Shown here piece by piece: positions 1-8,460 of a stretch of DNA of 64,000 nt (the first letter of the stretch is position 1; the number at the start of each line of letters is the position of its first letter). Made by a program: the position numbers and the translations under genes. The stretch comes from Oscillospiraceae bacterium (GTDB lineage Bacteria; Bacillota; Clostridia; Oscillospirales; Ruminococcaceae), in the NCBI GenBank assembly GCA_015067025.1, contig SVNC01000007.1, positions 62,001-126,000 on the forward strand, in the 5' to 3' direction. The notes under the pieces are model-generated. The model searched no databases. It saw nothing but the letters and a program-made list of their open reading frames with translations, and was not told where the DNA came from.

Positions 1-586
1 TGATAGTGTCATCCTCATAATCGTAAACAATAGCGGTCATTTTTGTCGCACCTGCTACTACATGTGCATTGGTAACGATGTAACCGTCTGCTGTGAAAAC
101 AACACCGCTGGCACTACCTGAAAGCACAGGCTCGTCATAGCCCTGAACATCCTGATAGGAATAAAGCATTACTACCGAATCCTTTACCTTGGCATACAGC
201 TCCTCAGCATTAAGTAATACGCTGTTGTTTTTGTCGTTTATCTTTTCTTCGTCAAGGGGACGTACTGTAGAATTTTTTGAAGTATCTATAGTGGTTTCAG
301 GCTTGGGCATCTCTGCCTTTGATTCGGCATCAGAGCTTTCTGCACCCTTATCTTCGTTCGGAGCTTCACTGCTTGCAAGCTCAGGTAATGCTACTGTACC
401 GATGTTGTTACCGATAACTGAACCTGCAAAACCTGCAACGCCTCCCACTACAAGAGCGGTGACGATGATGCCCGCCACAAAGCCTGCACGGTTTTCTTTT
501 TTGTTGTTTTGGTTACCGTTATTTTCTGTGCCGTAGGGCTGATTGAGGTTCTGATTATCGTAATTATTTAAGTTGTTTTCTGACAT
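1..586 (-). CDS. HtrA/DegP-type trypsin-like serine protease, N-terminal part (runs off left edge)
   Basis: The reverse strand opens at an ATG ending at 586, preceded by AAAGGATGG, and stays open to the window edge. It encodes about 195 residues. A polar Asn/Gln-rich N-terminus (about 30 residues, cytoplasmic) leads into one hydrophobic segment starting GFVAGIIVTALVVGG, then an acidic, Ser-rich linker. From about residue 128 the trypsin-like fold begins (EELYAKVKDSVVML), with the GSASGVVF strand and the catalytic-histidine motif TNAHVVAG. This architecture matches membrane-anchored HtrA-like proteases of Firmicutes, which degrade misfolded proteins outside the membrane. The catalytic Asp and Ser and any PDZ domain would lie beyond the window, so activity cannot be confirmed here. 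Confidence 0.85.
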   Translation of the reverse strand, partial: MSENNLNNYDNQNLNQPYGTENNGNQNNKKENRAGFVAGIIVTALVVGGVAGFAGSVIGNNIGTVALPELASSEAPNEDKGAESSDAESKAEMPKPETTIDTSKNSTVRPLDEEKINDKNNSVLLNAEELYAKVKDSVVMLYSYQDVQGYDEPVLSGSASGVVFTADGYIVTNAHVVAGATKMTAIVYDYEDDTI

Positions 587-711
587 AAAAACCATCCTTT
601 CCTGATGTGATTTCCGACTTTATGCTTAAAGTATATCCCCGGTATGTGAAAATATCGTGAAAACAGACAGAAATTAGGAAAATAATTATAAAAAAATAAA
701 AAAAATAAATG

Positions 712-740
712 TGGACAAAGGGTGAATAGTATGATATACT
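712..740 (+). promoter_or_regulatory. Sigma-A type promoter for the 781 gene
   Basis: A TGGACA -35 box (712-717) is separated by 17 bases from a TATACT -10 box (735-740). A TG dinucleotide one base upstream of the -10 makes it an extended -10. It lies about 40 bases before the start codon at 781. Confidence 0.65.
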
Positions 741-780
741 TTTGTTGTAAAACTGAGAAAAAGGCAAAGGAGATGAATTT

Positions 781-1143
781 ATGTTCGGTTTTCTGAAGAA
801 AAATAAAACCCCGTCAGAACCGCCTCTTGCGAAAAAGGCAAAAAATATGCCCTATACAAAAAAGGTGCAGTTTTGTTTTCTTAAGCTATCGGAGCTTACA
901 GAACAGCTGGAGAAGGATATAAACAGCGTGCTTACTCTGACACCCGTAAACTATTATGCAGAAAAGAACCGCTATTATCAGTGTGTTTTTTACCACACTG
1001 AAGATTACAGAGAGATACTTATGAATTTTGAGCTTTACGAAAACGATATGAAGAAGTCTTCCACACCTTTTTATAGTATAGATATGGAGCTTTATTCAAA
1101 GATACTTTTAAAATTCGGACAAAAGCCGATAAACTACAGATGA
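781..1143 (+). CDS. Small soluble protein of unknown function (120 aa)
   Basis: The gene starts with ATG after a strong AAAGGAG site eight bases upstream and is followed by its own terminator, so it is probably transcribed alone. The protein has a basic Lys/Pro-rich N-terminus (residues 1-28) and then a compact mixed helical and strand region rich in Tyr, Phe and acidic residues. No signal peptide, membrane helix or metal motif is visible. I do not recognise a family. The divergent neighbour is the HtrA-type protease, but nothing links the two functionally. Confidence 0.75.
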   Translation: MFGFLKKNKTPSEPPLAKKAKNMPYTKKVQFCFLKLSELTEQLEKDINSVLTLTPVNYYAEKNRYYQCVFYHTEDYREILMNFELYENDMKKSSTPFYSIDMELYSKILLKFGQKPINYR

Positions 1144-1174
1144 TAATAAAGGGCGGAGTTTGTCTTCGGTCTGA

Positions 1175-1197
1175 GGCGGACGTTGTCCGCCTTTTTT
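1175..1197 (+). terminator. Rho-independent terminator after the 781 gene
   Basis: GGCGGAC (1175-1181) pairs with GTCCGCC (1185-1191) across a three-base loop, followed by six T residues. Confidence 0.85.
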
Positions 1198-1213
1198 AGT
1201 TTTAAAATAACTA

Positions 1214-1242
1214 TTGCAAAAGATGCGGATTTCTGTTACAAT
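1214..1242 (+). promoter_or_regulatory. Sigma-A type promoter for the amino-acid ABC genes
   Basis: TTGCAA (1214-1219), a 17-base spacer and TACAAT (1237-1242) with an upstream TG. It lies 66 bases before the permease start. Confidence 0.7.
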
Positions 1243-1307
1243 AGTTAGGTAGCTTGTTATTACATCAGCACACCGCTATGATAAAGCGATAACGGAAAGG
1301 AAATATA

Positions 1308-2012
1308 ATGGACGGAGAAAGCATTTTAAAGGTAACGGGGATACTTCTCGAATACCTTATACCAACTCTTAAAATATTCGGCTTTACGCTACTGTTTTCA
1401 ATACCTCTCGGTATGGTGGTAGCCTGCCTTAAAATGTGTAAGATAAAACCGATATCCTGGCTTACAAACGTATACATACTGATAATGAGAGGCACGCCTC
1501 TCATGCTTCAGGTAATCGTTGTATATTACGCTCTTCCCTATATCAGAATGATAGAGGGTCTGCCCGATTTTCTTAAAAATATGCTGTCAGGAATAGACGT
1601 TGCATCTGATGACTTTATGTTCGGTGCGGTACTCACAGCCTTTGTACTGAACTATGCCGCATATTTTGCAGAAATATTCAGAGGCGGAATTGAAGCAATG
1701 CCCAAAGGACAATATGAAGCGGCGGCGGCACTCGGTATGACAAGGCCCCAGACCTTCTTCAGAATTATTCTGCCTCAGGTTATAAAAAAGATAGTACCCG
1801 CGTCATCAAACGAAGTAATAACACTTGTCAAGGATACGTCCCTTGCCAACGTAGTAGCCTATGCTGAAATCACCTTAAAGGCAAAACAACAGATGATGAA
1901 CTACAGCTCGCTCATACCTTTATTTATTGCAGGCGTATTCTATTTTGCAATGGCAATGATACTTACCTTCCTCTTCTCCTTTATAGAGAAGAAGCTGAAC
2001 TACTACAGATAA
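1308..2012 (+). CDS. Polar amino-acid ABC transporter permease (HisM/GlnP family)
   Basis: This 234-residue inner-membrane protein would form the channel of a polar amino-acid importer. Several hydrophobic segments are visible, starting with [20 protein letters not shown] near residue 23. The EAA coupling loop is recognisable as [20 protein letters not shown], which docks on the ATPase. The end of the protein is hydrophobic and basic, as usual for the family. The start at 1308 follows a GGAAAGGAA site. The ATPase gene begins 13 bases downstream, so the two are one operon. A periplasmic-type binding protein gene, normally next door, is absent, so the substrate cannot be inferred. Confidence 0.92.
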   Translation: MDGESILKVTGILLEYLIPTLKIFGFTLLFSIPLGMVVACLKMCKIKPISWLTNVYILIMRGTPLMLQVIVVYYALPYIRMIEGLPDFLKNMLSGIDVASDDFMFGAVLTAFVLNYAAYFAEIFRGGIEAMPKGQYEAAAALGMTRPQTFFRIILPQVIKKIVPASSNEVITLVKDTSLANVVAYAEITLKAKQQMMNYSSLIPLFIAGVFYFAMAMILTFLFSFIEKKLNYYR

Positions 2013-2025
2013 AGGAGGAAAAGAA

Positions 2026-2787
2026 ATGGCTATACTTGAAGTTAAAAATCTCTCCAAAAGCTTTGGCGAGCTTGGAGTATTAAAAGACATCTCCTTTAAC
2101 GTAGAGCAGGGTGAAGTGGTGTCCATCATCGGCCCTTCCGGAAGCGGCAAATCCACACTATTACGCTGCATCAACCAGTTTGAAAAGGCGGACGACGGCA
2201 GAATTTCGATCTGCGGTCTTGATATGCTTGTTGAAGACAAAAACGGCAAAACCGTATACGCACCAAAAAAAGTTTTACAGGAAATAAGACTTAAGATAGG
2301 TCTTGTTTTCCAGAACTTTAACCTCTTCCCTCATATGACGGTGTTACAGAATATTATAGAAGCTCCCGTACACGTTTTAAAGCAGAATAAGGCAGAGGCA
2401 GAAGAAAACGCTATGAAGCTGCTTTCAAAAATGGGACTTGCCGACAAGGCAAAGGAATATCCCTGCAATCTGTCAGGTGGTCAGCAGCAGAGAGTCTCTA
2501 TTGCAAGAGCACTTGCCTTAAATCCTGAGGTTCTTTTCTTTGATGAGCCGACCTCTGCTCTTGACCCTGAGCTTACAGGCGAAATATTAAAGGTTATAAA
2601 AGAGCTTGCGGCAGAAAAAATGACAATGGTGATAGTTACCCACGAGATGCAATTTGCAAAGGAGATATCCGACAGGGTAATTTTTATGGACGGCGGCTAT
2701 ATCATTGAAAACGGCACGCCCGAAGAGGTGTTTGAAAATTCCGAAAACGAGAGAACAAAGCAGTTCCTCGAAAGATATCATTCATAA
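2026..2787 (+). CDS. Polar amino-acid ABC transporter ATP-binding protein (GlnQ/HisP family)
   Basis: The 253-residue protein supplies ATP hydrolysis for the permease encoded just upstream. Walker A is GPSGSGKST, the Q-loop region reads [12 protein letters not shown], the ABC signature is LSGGQQQR and Walker B is [14 protein letters not shown], followed by the switch histidine in VTHEM. All are canonical. Length fits the GlnQ/HisP family. A small insertion between Walker A and the Q-loop ([17 protein letters not shown]) is common in amino-acid importers of gut Firmicutes. RBS AAAGGAGG precedes the start. The operon ends at a terminator just after the stop. Confidence 0.95.
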   Translation: MAILEVKNLSKSFGELGVLKDISFNVEQGEVVSIIGPSGSGKSTLLRCINQFEKADDGRISICGLDMLVEDKNGKTVYAPKKVLQEIRLKIGLVFQNFNLFPHMTVLQNIIEAPVHVLKQNKAEAEENAMKLLSKMGLADKAKEYPCNLSGGQQQRVSIARALALNPEVLFFDEPTSALDPELTGEILKVIKELAAEKMTMVIVTHEMQFAKEISDRVIFMDGGYIIENGTPEEVFENSENERTKQFLERYHS

Positions 2788-2794
2788 AATTAAT

Positions 2795-2850
2795 AATCAG
2801 CAAATTTTGAGGTTTCCCTTACAGAAAATGAGGAATTTGCTGATTTTTTA
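2795..2850 (+). terminator. Terminator of the amino-acid ABC operon
   Basis: A 12-base arm AATCAGCAAATT (2795-2806) is the perfect reverse complement of 2834-2845. A run of T follows. The loop is 27 bases long. Confidence 0.8.
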
Positions 2851-2879
2851 TTTACATTTTATCAATTTTATGCTATAAT
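2851..2879 (+). promoter_or_regulatory. Sigma-A type promoter of the repeat surface protein
   Basis: TTTACA (2851-2856), a 17-base spacer and TATAAT (2874-2879) preceded by TGC, giving an extended -10. It abuts the preceding terminator. Confidence 0.75.
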
Positions 2880-2917
2880 TTTAGTGTAAAATTTTTTTAC
2901 ATAAAAAGGAAAGGATA

Positions 2918-5900
2918 ATGCTTATGAACAATATACTGAAAAGAACGGTTTCATCTGTTCTTGCTTTCACGGTAGCTTTGTCTTCTGTACAGCTTTACGG
3001 TACTACAGCACACGCGGCTGTAGCGTCAGGCGTAAAGGGTGACGCAAACGCTGACGGTGTTGTAACTGAGGCAGATCTTGCTATTTATGAAAGCTATTTA
3101 CTTGGCAATACAGAAATTGCCGACGATATACTTGAGGACATGGATATAGATTATGGCGTTCTTTATTCCTATGTCGATGTAAACGGTAACGACTATGCGG
3201 CAGTCAGAAATTATCTTGAGGGCTGTACCCAGACTATTGAGCCGTCAGGACAAAATGATTACAAGAATGACGGCGGAATTCTCTATACTACGTTATATGC
3301 CGGCTATTATTCATCGAATGCAGTATTTATTGCTGAAACCGATGACCTTACAAATAGCGTTACAGAGCATGAAATAACAGAAATCATCTGGGGCGGCGGA
3401 AAGCCTGACTGGGCAACAGAGGTTGAAAGAGAAGAGGGACTTTATATCGACGGCACTCCTGACGAAACCGACGTAGGTACTTACAATATGCTCATTGTCG
3501 GAAAGAGCCTGAGCGGAAAATATCACGCAATAGCCAACTACTTTGATGTATGCTTACCCGATTATAAAGTCACTACAGAGGGTGGTAACGTATCTTATGA
3601 GAGTGGTGTCTGCGCTCTGTTTGGACCGGGCACCTATAATATAACAAGCACCACGACAGACGTATCCGATATGATAATGATCGCAGATATCGGTCAGCCC
3701 GGAAAGTGCGTTATCAATTTAAACGGTATGAATATAAATTGCGGAACTGCGAATATCCCCGGAGATTTCATTCAGGCTGTGTCTTTTGAATCCGGTATGC
3801 CCACTATGGATATTGATATAGTGCTTTCAGGCTCAAACGTTATCAAAAACGCTGATGTCGATTTATATACAGAAGGTCAGGTCGATATTTACGGCGATGA
3901 GGACGATATTCTTTCCTTACTTGGTAACTCAAGTATAAGTGCCCGAACAATTAAAGTAAACGGCGGAAAGGTAACCGTAAAAAGCAACTACTATCAGGCG
4001 ATGGAAACAGAACAGCTTACAATGATGGGCGGAAGCCTTGACTTAAGCTTTTCACCCGTAGAAGGTCAGCAATACGTTACCAGCAATACAACTCTTACCG
4101 GTGTGGGACTTATCTGCGATGAAGTAATCATTCGCAGAGGTAATCTTTCACTTAGCGGCAACAATGGTGCTCTTAAGGGTATAAATTCTACTCCGAAGTT
4201 TTACGTTTCCCCTCTTTATTGCGATATAGATATAGAAACAAGTGACGATGGTAACACCTATACCGCTATCGAAGGCTCACCCTTCAGCGATCCCGTGAAT
4301 TCTCCTTCTGCCTATACATATACAGATGCAGTAGAAGCAGGTGCTCCCGATAATTCAATTGATATATTCGATCATATTGCAGATAAAAATTTCGTTGAGA
4401 TAATACTGGGAGTTACCTACTCATATAAGGTTACTATCAATACGGACGATCACGGCAAAGTAACGTATGAAGATGATACTTCCGACCAGAAAACGCTCTG
4501 GGTTTCCGGCGGCGAAAAATTACCTGAGGGTATCACCTTAACCGCTGACGAAGGTTGGGAAATCGACAGCGTAACAGCATCAATAAACGGCGGTTCGGCT
4601 GTAAACGTGACAGATATTTCTGACGTTGTTATAGGCGGTGATACGGTTATAAACGTTACTACAAAGGATGTAAAAGCACCGGTTATAAACGGCATTACAG
4701 ATGGCTCAAATTACTGCGGAACTATAACCTTTACCGTAACGGACGATAGTGACGTAAGCGTTACGATAAATGGAGAAGTTGCCCAGCCTGATGCAAACGG
4801 CGTATATACAATTGTAGGCAATACCTCGGCTTACGGAATTAGAGCAACCGACGCCTTCGGCAACGAAACAGAATATACTATAATAGTCTACGAGTCGCAT
4901 CCTTCGGTATCAAACCATCAGGATAACGCAGACGGCACACATACAGGTGTTTGTGATTATTGCCATGAAGATGTAGTCGAAGAGCATAATTTCAGAGGCT
5001 GGGAATCTATCAGCTATACAACACACATAAACATCTGTGATGACTGTGGCTACATAAAAACTGAAAATCACACTATGGGCGACTGGGGATCGAATGACGG
5101 AGAAACTCACAGCAGAGTGTGCAGTATCTGTCACTATCTTGAAGAATCAGGCCATAACTTCGGTGAGTGGAGTGATTATTACAATACAGACACGCACGTA
5201 AGAGTATGTGAAGACTGTAGATATATAGATGAAGCAGAGCACAATTATCTTGATATGTGGGATTACGAAGATGCCGATATGCACAGTAAAATGTGCGTGA
5301 TATGCGGAAACAAAATTTATGCCGATCATAGTATGACAGAATGGATTGCAGATGATGGTCTCACACATTCAAGAATCTGTCAGGACCATTGCGGATATCG
5401 CGATGTATCGCACCACACCTTCAGCGAATGGACAGAAAACGCTGAAACAGGTAAGCATGAAAGAGAATGTGAAACCTGCGGACATATAGAAGAAGCAGAT
5501 CACGTTTACGGTGAGTGGGAAGATAACCACGAAACAGGTAAATGTGAAAGAATATGTGAAATCTGCGGTCACATAGATGAAGCAGATCACGCTTTCGGCG
5601 AATGGACAGAAAACGCTGAAACAGGCAAACATGAAAGAAAGTGTGAAATCTGCGGGCATACAGAAACCGGCGATCATAACTTCAACGACTGGATTCCGGA
5701 CCCGCAGACAGATTGCCACAAAAGGGACTGTGATGATTGCGGATTTATCGAAGAAGGCTCTCACTCCTTTGGTGAATGGGGAGAATATGACGAAGCCCAG
5801 CATATCAGAAGATGTGAAGATTGTGCTTTTTATTATATAACAAACCACACCTACGGCGAGTGGACAGATAATGCCGAAACGGGTAAGTGCGAAAGAGAAT

Positions 5901-6733
5901 GTACAGCCTGCGGTCATACAGAAGAAGCAGAACACGTTTTCGGTGATTGGACTGATTACGGTACAGAAATATGCGTAAAAGAATGTGAAAACTGCGGTCA
6001 TACAGAAAAAGCAGAACACGTTTTCAGTGATTGGACTGCTGATGATGGCGGAGAACAACACACAAGAGAGTGTACAGTCTGTGGCAGACAAGAAGCAGAA
6101 GATCACATCATGGGTGAGTTCACCGACAACCACGAAACCGGCAAGTGCGAAAGAGAATGTGAAGTATGCGGATATATAGAAGAAGCAGAACACGTTTTCG
6201 GTGAATGGACCGACAACCACGAAACCGGCAAGTGTGAAAGAGAATGTGAATTATGCGGACATACAGAAGAAGCAGAACATATTTTCGGTGAATGGGCAGA
6301 AATTGACGATGCTTCTCACGAGCAGGAATGCAAAAACTGCGGACATTGTGTTTCAGAAGAGCATAAATATGAAAATGCTGTAAACATTGGTAATGTACAG
6401 CACAAGCTCACCTGCTCCGTATGCGGTTCAGAAATGACTGAAGCCTGCCACGGCGTATGGGAAACTGTAAAGGAAGCAACCTGTACCGAAGAAGGTATAG
6501 AAGAAATGATTTGCGACGTTTGCGGTGAAAAGCATACAAGAAGTATAGAAATGCTTCCTCATGAATTTGTAAACGGCAGATGTTCATCCTGTTACCTCGT
6601 AGATCCTACGATAGGCGACAGCTCAACAAATCCTCCTACGGGTGTTACACTCGGAACAGGACTTGCGGCACTTATCCCTGCATCAGCACTGGTATTCTTT
6701 GCAAGACCCAAAACAAAGAAAAAGAGTAAATAA
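2918..6733 (+). CDS. Secreted dockerin-like surface protein with about 19 Cys/His-rich repeats and a sortase-type tail
   Basis: The 1271-residue protein starts with a signal peptide (cleavage expected after THAA, near residue 33). A dockerin-like segment follows: GDANADGVVTEADLAIY has the Asp/Asn calcium-loop pattern and a weaker second copy reads DVNGNDYAAVRNYLEG. Residues of about 200-480 look like a beta-rich domain, and 490-660 carry Ig-like or Bacterial-repeat-like segments. Residues 679-1225 hold about 19 CxxC units of 27-30 residues in the pattern C-x-x-C-G-H-x-E-E-A-x-H-x-F-G-E-W. The C-terminus has NPPTG, a hydrophobic stretch and a KKKSK tail, consistent with sortase anchoring. ATG 2924 is an alternative start. 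The role is unknown; adhesion or cell-surface assembly is an inference. Confidence 0.9.
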   Translation: MLMNNILKRTVSSVLAFTVALSSVQLYGTTAHAAVASGVKGDANADGVVTEADLAIYESYLLGNTEIADDILEDMDIDYGVLYSYVDVNGNDYAAVRNYLEGCTQTIEPSGQNDYKNDGGILYTTLYAGYYSSNAVFIAETDDLTNSVTEHEITEIIWGGGKPDWATEVEREEGLYIDGTPDETDVGTYNMLIVGKSLSGKYHAIANYFDVCLPDYKVTTEGGNVSYESGVCALFGPGTYNITSTTTDVSDMIMIADIGQPGKCVINLNGMNINCGTANIPGDFIQAVSFESGMPTMDIDIVLSGSNVIKNADVDLYTEGQVDIYGDEDDILSLLGNSSISARTIKVNGGKVTVKSNYYQAMETEQLTMMGGSLDLSFSPVEGQQYVTSNTTLTGVGLICDEVIIRRGNLSLSGNNGALKGINSTPKFYVSPLYCDIDIETSDDGNTYTAIEGSPFSDPVNSPSAYTYTDAVEAGAPDNSIDIFDHIADKNFVEIILGVTYSYKVTINTDDHGKVTYEDDTSDQKTLWVSGGEKLPEGITLTADEGWEIDSVTASINGGSAVNVTDISDVVIGGDTVINVTTKDVKAPVINGITDGSNYCGTITFTVTDDSDVSVTINGEVAQPDANGVYTIVGNTSAYGIRATDAFGNETEYTIIVYESHPSVSNHQDNADGTHTGVCDYCHEDVVEEHNFRGWESISYTTHINICDDCGYIKTENHTMGDWGSNDGETHSRVCSICHYLEESGHNFGEWSDYYNTDTHVRVCEDCRYIDEAEHNYLDMWDYEDADMHSKMCVICGNKIYADHSMTEWIADDGLTHSRICQDHCGYRDVSHHTFSEWTENAETGKHERECETCGHIEEADHVYGEWEDNHETGKCERICEICGHIDEADHAFGEWTENAETGKHERKCEICGHTETGDHNFNDWIPDPQTDCHKRDCDDCGFIEEGSHSFGEWGEYDEAQHIRRCEDCAFYYITNHTYGEWTDNAETGKCERECTACGHTEEAEHVFGDWTDYGTEICVKECENCGHTEKAEHVFSDWTADDGGEQHTRECTVCGRQEAEDHIMGEFTDNHETGKCERECEVCGYIEEAEHVFGEWTDNHETGKCERECELCGHTEEAEHIFGEWAEIDDASHEQECKNCGHCVSEEHKYENAVNIGNVQHKLTCSVCGSEMTEACHGVWETVKEATCTEEGIEEMICDVCGEKHTRSIEMLPHEFVNGRCSSCYLVDPTIGDSSTNPPTGVTLGTGLAALIPASALVFFARPKTKKKSK
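4952..6592 (+). repeat. In-gene tandem repeat array encoding CxxC/His units (about 85-bp period)
   Basis: Roughly 19 units encode a CxxC pair, then a His, then a Trp. Several units are close to identical at DNA level, notably around 5390-5660 and 6120-6290, where GAAGAAGCAGAACACGTTTT-like strings recur. This argues for recent unit duplication or homogenisation. The outer units, at 4952-5400 and after 6290, are more diverged. Confidence 0.9.
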
Positions 6734-6740
6734 AATTATA

Positions 6741-6869
6741 GAGAGTCTCTTTAAAGGGAGCCCCTTTGGGCAGTTCCCGCCTTTTATAAGAAATGATTAA
6801 TCCCGCAGTTGAGAAACGGCGGGATTAAAAACTTCTATATGGCGGACACCCTAAGAGGCTCTCTTTTTT
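6741..6869 (+). terminator. Branched terminator-like structure after the repeat surface protein
   Basis: The outer 11-base stem (6741-6751 with 6853-6863, one G-U pair) is followed by a T run. Inside it are a perfect 10-bp hairpin, TTAATCCCGC (6797-6806) with GCGGGATTAA (6819-6828), and a smaller GGGA-GCCC/GGGC-TCCC hairpin near 6757-6777. A plain terminator would not need the inserted arms. Confidence 0.6.
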
Positions 6870-6906
6870 ATATTAAAAATTTTTTAAAAAATTTTTCAAA
6901 AACCCC

Positions 6907-6935
6907 TTGACAAAATCGCTTTAAGTGATTATACT
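6907..6935 (+). promoter_or_regulatory. Consensus sigma-A promoter of the YtrA-type operon
   Basis: TTGACA (6907-6912), exactly 17 bases, then TATACT (6930-6935). It precedes the small membrane protein gene at 7003. Confidence 0.85.
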
Positions 6936-6981
6936 GTATATATAACACATAAACAGTTACGAATGACCGTATATACACTAT
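6931..6981. promoter_or_regulatory. Candidate GntR (YtrA-type) operator, inverted repeat over and after the -10 box
   Basis: ATACTGTATATA (6931-6942) and TATATACACTAT (6970-6981) are inverted copies matching at 11 of 12 bases, spaced by 27 bases. The first arm overlaps the -10 box, a position suited to repression by the GntR protein encoded at 7181. The pairing of regulator and site is inferred. Confidence 0.4.
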
Positions 6982-7002
6982 AACGAAAAAGGAGTTTTTA
7001 AA

Positions 7003-7161
7003 ATGAAAAAGATAGTACTTATCGTTGCACTTGCCTGGTCGGCAATCAATTTAACGATCGGTCTTATGAACGGAGTCGATTTAAGCACACCTTCTATAGT
7101 AATGCCGATATTATTAGCAATAGTTATGGGACTAAAAAAGCTTACAAGAAAAGCAGGATAA
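7003..7161 (+). CDS. Small two-helix membrane protein (52 aa), first gene of the YtrA-type operon
   Basis: ATG at 7003 follows AAAGGAG with good spacing, and the frame runs to TAA at 7159-7161. The product begins MKKIVLIVALAWSAINLTIG and has a second hydrophobic stretch (IVMPILLAIVMGL) before a basic tail, LKKLTRKAG. It is too short for most gene finders. It sits directly between the consensus promoter and the GntR gene, 19 bases upstream of the latter, so it is co-transcribed. I recognise no family. A role as accessory membrane subunit of the ABC system is plausible but unproven. Confidence 0.7.
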   Translation: MKKIVLIVALAWSAINLTIGLMNGVDLSTPSIVMPILLAIVMGLKKLTRKAG

Positions 7162-7180
7162 TACAGTTAAGGAGTAGAGT

Positions 7181-7549
7181 ATGAAGATTTTACAGAATTC
7201 GGATATCCCTATCTATAAGCAGATAGCGGTACAGTTCAAGGAGCAGATCATGAACGCTGAAATCAAGGAGGGAGAATATCTCCCCTCGATAAGAGGACTT
7301 GCAAAGGATCTTAAAATAAGCGTCATTACTACGATGAAGGCTTATGAGGAGCTTGAAGCCGAAGGCTTAATAAAGGCTGTTCAGGGTAAAGGGTACATTG
7401 TAAATCCACAGGATACCGAGATGATAAAGGAACAGCATATGCGACTTTTGGAACAGCATCTGCAGAACGCCATAGACAGTTCAAAATTAGCAGGCGTAAC
7501 TATGGACGAAGTAATCAGTATGCTTAAAGTACTGTACACGATGGAATAA
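7181..7549 (+). CDS. GntR-family transcriptional regulator, YtrA subfamily
   Basis: The 122-residue protein has the winged-helix N-terminus of GntR regulators: PIYKQIAVQFKEQIM, then GEYLPSIRGLAKDLKIS with the recognition helix around VITTMKAYEELEAEGL. The short C-terminal helical region, with no effector domain, is typical of the YtrA subfamily, which usually represses its own operon of ABC exporter genes. The ATPase gene follows 17 bases downstream. RBS AAGGAG precedes the start. The inverted repeat around 6931-6981 is the likely target. Confidence 0.9.
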   Translation: MKILQNSDIPIYKQIAVQFKEQIMNAEIKEGEYLPSIRGLAKDLKISVITTMKAYEELEAEGLIKAVQGKGYIVNPQDTEMIKEQHMRLLEQHLQNAIDSSKLAGVTMDEVISMLKVLYTME

Positions 7550-7566
7550 AAGAAAGGACAACTAAA

Positions 7567-8445
7567 ATGACAAACGTTATAGAAACCAAAGGGCTTACCA
7601 AAGAGTATAAAAAAGATTTTAAGTTAGGTGAGCTTGATTTAGGATTTCCCAAGGGCTTTGCTACTGCTCTTATCGGTGCTAACGGTGCAGGTAAGACAAC
7701 ACTTATGGACGTGCTTTGCGGTATCACAGCAAAGACCGATGGCAGTGTAAAATACTTCGGTAAAGCTACTGACGTAGATGATGAAAACGTAAAGGACAGA
7801 ATAGGATATTGCTCCTCTCAGGGTTTATTCCCTCCCAACTGGTCGGTAAAGGATATAATCTCCTCTATGAGCTGTGCCTTTGATGACTTTGATAAGGACA
7901 GATTTATGAAGCTTCTTGAAGAGATGAACGTTGAGCTTGGCAAGAAGAATAAAAAAGCCTTATACAAGTTATCAGACGGTAATAAGATGAGAGTATATTT
8001 AGCCTCCGTTTTTGCAAGAAGAACGAATCTGCTTGTACTTGATGAGCCTGGCTCTTCTCTCGATCCCCTGATGCGTGACAGACTCTGCGACCGTTTCCGT
8101 GATTATCTTGACGAGGGTGACGGAGAAAACAGCATCATCTTCTCAACTCACAACATTGCCGATATGGAATATGCCGCTGACTACGCTATCTTTATGGATA
8201 AGGGACAGGTAATCGAACAGGGCTTTATCGAGCAGTTAAAGGAAAAATATATAATCGTCAGCGCAGATGCTGAGGATAAGGGCAAGATCGCTGGACTTAT
8301 GCTGACGGTACACAGCTCACGCAGTACCGTAACAGGACTTGCACTTGCAGAAAATCAGAATAAGCTTACCGACGCAGGTGCGATATGCGAAAGTCCCTCA
8401 CTCCAGCAGTTGAGCGTTGAACTGCTCAAGATGGCAGAAGAATAA
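7567..8445 (+). CDS. ABC transporter ATP-binding protein of the YtrA-type operon
   Basis: The 292-residue protein carries Walker A GANGAGKTT and Walker B LLVLDEPGSSLDP, with the switch His in FSTHNIADME. The signature motif is degenerate, reading KLSDGNKMR instead of LSGGQ, a feature seen in drug- or lantibiotic-resistance-type exporters. The C-terminal 70 residues form the usual extension (QVIEQGFIEQLKEKYIIVSA). It lies between the GntR regulator and two membrane-protein genes, so it should energise an exporter or cell-envelope stress pump made with those proteins. The substrate is not deducible. Confidence 0.88.
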   Translation: MTNVIETKGLTKEYKKDFKLGELDLGFPKGFATALIGANGAGKTTLMDVLCGITAKTDGSVKYFGKATDVDDENVKDRIGYCSSQGLFPPNWSVKDIISSMSCAFDDFDKDRFMKLLEEMNVELGKKNKKALYKLSDGNKMRVYLASVFARRTNLLVLDEPGSSLDPLMRDRLCDRFRDYLDEGDGENSIIFSTHNIADMEYAADYAIFMDKGQVIEQGFIEQLKEKYIIVSADAEDKGKIAGLMLTVHSSRSTVTGLALAENQNKLTDAGAICESPSLQQLSVELLKMAEE

Positions 8446-8460
8446 CGGCAGGTGAAATAT

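Noticed and set aside
5369-6220. Long reverse reading frame of 283 codons inside the repeat surface gene
   Set aside because: It mirrors the repeat array; regular codons leave the opposite strand without stops. No RBS and biased composition.
4952-6592. Possible CRISPR array
   Set aside because: The repeats are in-frame coding units with no unique spacers.
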